From Kitasatospora sp. CB01950 (lineage in GTDB: Bacteria; Actinomycetota; Actinomycetes; Streptomycetales; Streptomycetaceae): a stretch of DNA of 64,000 bases. Positions 59,181 through 64,000 of the stretch are shown piece by piece (position 1 is the stretch's first letter; each line of letters begins with the position of its first letter). A program made the position numbers and the translations under genes. The notes beneath the pieces are model-generated. The model did not search any database. It saw only the letters and a list, made by a program, of their open reading frames with translations, and was not told where the DNA came from. The stretch lies in the NCBI RefSeq assembly GCF_001905465.1, contig NZ_LISX01000008.1:102280-166279 (forward strand). Direction: 5' to 3'.

Positions 59181-60368
59181 TCAGTGAACTGCCGTCGGCC
59201 GTCCGACCGTCCACTGCGCCCAGGGGAGGTTCCACCCGTTCAGGCCGTTGTCGGGCGAGACCCGGTCGCCGTGCGAGCCGCGCACCTCCACCACGTCGCC
59301 GACCAGGGCGTGCCGGAACAGCCAGCCGGCCGGGGTGTTGGCGTTGCCGCCCTTGCTGTCGGCCAGGCCGATGCAGCCGTGGCTGGTGTTGGCGGCCCCG
59401 AACACGGCCCGGTCGGTCCAGTAGTTGCCGTGCACGAAGGTCCCGGAGGCGGTCAGCCGCAGCGCGTGCGGGACGTCCTTGATGTCGTACTCGTCGCCGA
59501 GGCCGACGGTCTGCGAGTTCATCCGGGTCACCTCGAAGCGCTCGGAGACCACCATGGTGCCCAGGTAGGTGGTGTGCTCGGGGCTGCCGCCGCTGACCTC
59601 CAGGGTGCGCAGCAGGTGGCCGTCCTGATGGACGGTCATCAGGTGCCGGTCCAGGTCGACGGCGGCGATCAGGGCGCGGCCGACGGTGAAGTGCACGTCC
59701 TTGGTCTGGGTGCCGAGGTAGCCGGGCGCGGCCTCGACGTCCTTGAGCCGCAGCCCGAGGGTGACCTTCGTACCGGGCGGCCAGTAGGCGTGCGGGCGGA
59801 AGTCGAGGCGCTGGTCGCCGAACCAGTGGCCGGCGATCTCCTGCGGCGGGTCGGCGGTGACGGCGACGGCCTGTTCGACGGCGGCCCGGTTCTGGACCGG
59901 GCGGGAGAAGCGCAGCGACACGGGCATGCCGACGCCGACGGTGGAGCCGTCCTCGGGGGTGAAGAAGGCGACGAAGGCGTGCTCGGGCGGCACGGTGGCG
60001 AACCCGGCGTGCTGGACGGCGCGTTGGCCGTCGGAGTCCTCCGCGGTGGCGTCCAGGGTGTAGGCGGTGGCGGTGGCGAGCCGGGCGTCGGGCGTCCAGG
60101 CGGTGGCGTCGGCGGTGAGCGTGCCGGGCACCGCGGCGCCCCGGTCGTCGGTCAACCGGACGTCCAACAGTCGCCCCTGGGCGACCGTCACCTTGACCGC
60201 GCCGTCCACCGGGACGCCCTGCGCGCCGTCGGCGGGGCTGACGGCGAGCTGGGCGCGGGAGACCGGCGGGGCGCCGTCGGACGAGAAGCCCGGCCAGGTG
60301 CAGCCGGTCAGCAGGACCAGTCCGGCCGCGGCCGCCCGTCGAGCCCAGAGCCGTACCGCGGCGTGCAT
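59181..60368 (-). CDS. L,D-transpeptidase lipoprotein with Ig-like domains (copy 3)
   Basis: This 395-aa member has a lipobox LVLLTGC (Cys near 23), the two Ig-like domains and a YkuD domain with FVHGNYWTDRAVFG and TSHGCIGLADSKGG. It is the most divergent of the three; for example, NDNIADN-type linkers of copies 1 and 2 are missing and PPEHAFVAFF stands there instead. The ATG at 60368 has GGGAGGAC seven bases upstream. It is divergent from glgX. Confidence 0.92.
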   Translation of the reverse strand: MHAAVRLWARRAAAAGLVLLTGCTWPGFSSDGAPPVSRAQLAVSPADGAQGVPVDGAVKVTVAQGRLLDVRLTDDRGAAVPGTLTADATAWTPDARLATATAYTLDATAEDSDGQRAVQHAGFATVPPEHAFVAFFTPEDGSTVGVGMPVSLRFSRPVQNRAAVEQAVAVTADPPQEIAGHWFGDQRLDFRPHAYWPPGTKVTLGLRLKDVEAAPGYLGTQTKDVHFTVGRALIAAVDLDRHLMTVHQDGHLLRTLEVSGGSPEHTTYLGTMVVSERFEVTRMNSQTVGLGDEYDIKDVPHALRLTASGTFVHGNYWTDRAVFGAANTSHGCIGLADSKGGNANTPAGWLFRHALVGDVVEVRGSHGDRVSPDNGLNGWNLPWAQWTVGRPTAVH

Positions 60369-60582
60369 GCCGTCCTCCCGCTGTCGTGCGAAACCACCCG
60401 ATGCCGGTCACAACGACCGATCGCGGCTCCCGGACACGACCGGATGGTTTCCCCACCCGGCTCCGTTGGGCACAGGATTGGTCACGGTACGTCACCTCGC
60501 CCGACCCGGGGTGACGTGCGCGGTCGTACAGGGAACAACCGGAAGAACGGGGACGGGCCCCCGGACGGCTGGGAGGTTCGCC

Positions 60583-62781
<2,199 letters not shown>

Positions 62782-62803
62782 CGGCGTGACGGCACGAGGG
62801 CAT

Positions 62804-62839
62804 GACGGCGGGCCCGGGCGGCGTCCCGGGCCCGCCGTC
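62804..62839. terminator. Bidirectional terminator between glgX and the GPP methyltransferase
   Basis: A 15-bp perfect stem (62804-62818 with 62825-62839) lies between two converging genes, 22 bases after the glgX stop and 13 bases after the methyltransferase stop on the other strand. The glgX stop is followed by four near-copies of TGACGGCG. Confidence 0.82.
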
Positions 62840-62852
62840 CGTACGCGGTCCG

Positions 62853-63713
62853 TCAGACCCGGTCGGCGACGATCATCAGGTAGTGGAAGCTGCCTTCCTT
62901 GTACGCCGTCAGGAACGGGTCCTCGATGCCGGTGGCCACCGAGGACCGGGCGCGCAGCTCCCAGTACGGGATGGTGTCGGCGGTCAGGTCGACCACGCTG
63001 ATCGGCACCAGGTTGTTCGCGGCCAGCGCCTTGAAGTACTGGCTGCGCGGGTGGATGTTGCAGATGTAGTGCTCGTCGATCCGGCTGACGGCCTTCGAGC
63101 GCAGGCCCATCACGTCGTTGGAGCAGCCGGTGATGCAGACGTAGCGGCCGCCGGGGGCGAGCAGGCGGGAGAACTCGCCGAACGCCTCGAAGAGGTCCAC
63201 GTACATGGTGGTCTCGTTGGTCCAGATCGCCCGGCGGGAGGCGGTCTCGAAGCCGGTGTCCAGCATGTTGCGGAAGTGGAAGCGGACCCGGTCGGCGATG
63301 CCGCGCTCGTGCGCCTGCCCGTTGGCGAAGGCGACCTGCTGCTCGGAGATGGAGATGCCGTCCACCTCGCAGCCGAAGCGCAGGTTGGCCATGATGCTGG
63401 TGCCGCCGCGACCGGAGCCGGCGTCGAGCAGCGCGTCGGTGGGCGCGATGTCGCCGAGGTGGTCGAGCAGCACGTCCGCCTGGGCGGTCTCCAGCCGGTG
63501 CATCTCCTCGATCATGCGCTCGTCGCGGGTCTCGTCCGGGCCCTCGAACACCGAGGGGTCGACCGGGCCGAGGCCGTAGTGGTGGTGGTAGAGGCCGTCG
63601 ACCTCACCGAGCTTGATGTTGACCGGGTCCTTCTCCAGGTTCCAGTAGTTCGCGACCGACTTCTGGAACGCGGTGCGCAGCACGGTGGTGGCGCTCGGGA
63701 CGGTGGTGGTCAT
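62853..63713 (-). CDS. Geranyl diphosphate 2-C-methyltransferase
   Basis: This 286-aa SAM-dependent enzyme makes 2-methylgeranyl diphosphate, the precursor of 2-methylisoborneol. It has the family's VANYWNLEKDPVNIKLGEVDGLYHHHYG region (quoted in part: NYWNLEKDPVNIKLGEVDG), the SAM site ALLDAGSGRGGTSIM (about 93-107) and TMYVDLFEAFGEFSRLL. Length and motifs match streptomycete GPPMT. The ATG at 63713 has GAGGAG nine bases upstream. It follows the MIB synthase gene by 35 bases, in one operon. Confidence 0.93.
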   Translation of the reverse strand: MTTTVPSATTVLRTAFQKSVANYWNLEKDPVNIKLGEVDGLYHHHYGLGPVDPSVFEGPDETRDERMIEEMHRLETAQADVLLDHLGDIAPTDALLDAGSGRGGTSIMANLRFGCEVDGISISEQQVAFANGQAHERGIADRVRFHFRNMLDTGFETASRRAIWTNETTMYVDLFEAFGEFSRLLAPGGRYVCITGCSNDVMGLRSKAVSRIDEHYICNIHPRSQYFKALAANNLVPISVVDLTADTIPYWELRARSSVATGIEDPFLTAYKEGSFHYLMIVADRV

Positions 63714-63748
63714 GTACGGCGTACTCCTCAACTGGCGGTGACGGGGGA

Positions 63749-64000
63749 TCAGTCGGTCTGGTAGCGGGCGCTGCCCGCATGCCACTCGCGGTTGCCGCCG
63801 ACCCAGGCCCAGGTGCCGGCCAGGAAGCGGCGCAGCTCGGGCGAGCCGGTCAGGGCGAGGGCGGAGGCCTCGGCCTCGAAGGTGTGCATCAGTTCGTCGT
63901 GGATCGCCACGCTCTGCTGGACGGCCTCCTCCAGGGAGCAGCCCTCCTCGGTGGCGATCAGCATCGGCAGGCTGAAGTCGCCGGGGTCTTCCTTGGCCAT
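63749..64000 (-). CDS. 2-Methylisoborneol synthase, C-terminal part (cut by window edge)
   Basis: The last 83 residues of a class I terpene cyclase are visible, from AKEDPGDFSLPMLI to the stop, including GCSLEEAVQQSVAIHDELM and GTWAWVGGNREWHAGSARY. The K-E at the very edge should be the end of the NSE metal-binding motif (N-D-x-x-S-x-x-K-E). WVGGNREWH and RY near the end are typical of MIB and geosmin-type cyclases. The enzyme cyclises 2-methylgeranyl diphosphate. The N-terminal majority lies outside the window. Confidence 0.9.
   Translation of the reverse strand: MAKEDPGDFSLPMLIATEEGCSLEEAVQQSVAIHDELMHTFEAEASALALTGSPELRRFLAGTWAWVGGNREWHAGSARYQTD

Overview
The window reads as a chromosomal core segment from a high-GC streptomycete (Streptomyces or a close relative such as Kitasatospora). 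Supporting signs are the strong third-position GC bias, frequent GTG starts (one TTG) with GGAGG-type ribosome binding sites, a developmental pair of GGDEF/EAL proteins, an actinobacterial ilvB leader peptide, and a 2-methylisoborneol (earthy odour) operon at the right edge. From memory, not from a search, the gene order cimA / ilvE-leuB / serA / ilvC-N-B / gatCAB / rmdB / ligA / mnmA / sdaA-glyA-gcvH-gcvT matches the S. coelicolor SCO55xx block.

Layout. 1-15 kb: branched-chain amino acid and serine synthesis on the minus strand (cimA, ilvE, leuB, serA, ilvC, ilvN, ilvB), with two Uma2-type nuclease-fold genes and a secreted S8 protease between them. ilvBNC has a clear leader peptide and attenuator; cimA has a plausible one. 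15-29 kb: a PAS-GGDEF-degenerate-EAL membrane protein, a dTDP-glucose 4,6-dehydratase, the gatC-gatA-(79-aa membrane protein)-gatB operon, the RmdB-like GGDEF-EAL protein, NAD+-dependent DNA ligase LigA, a MetE-like protein and an alpha/beta hydrolase.

29.2-33.0 kb is an accessory island. It is bounded by a 64-bp direct repeat (63/64 identical) made of the last 21 codons plus stop of an SDR gene. It carries an XRE-TPR regulator, a 161-aa protein with a Gly/Ser/Cys tail, an IS5-type element inserted exactly at that protein's stop codon, and an APH-fold phosphotransferase. This is the most unusual part of the window and may be an undescribed regulator / small-protein / kinase system.

33-49 kb: the SDR and LOG-family genes, mnmA, an MFS exporter with its MarR regulator, a cysteine desulfurase, an IclR regulator, a TRIC-type channel, a ferritin-like protein, a Cys-containing protein of unknown function, and a five-gene peptide ABC importer (C-A-B-D-F order). 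49-56 kb: two SseB-like genes, then a tandem glycine riboswitch driving gcvT-gcvH-glyA, with sdaA behind. Together these form a glycine/serine catabolic and one-carbon unit; gcvP is not present here. 56-64 kb: an RsbW-like ATPase, three consecutive lipoprotein L,D-transpeptidases, the glycogen debranching enzyme glgX, geranyl diphosphate methyltransferase, and the C-terminal end of 2-methylisoborneol synthase, cut by the window edge.

Many gene ends carry strong inverted repeats, so most transcription units can be bounded. No rRNA, tRNA or CRISPR array was seen.
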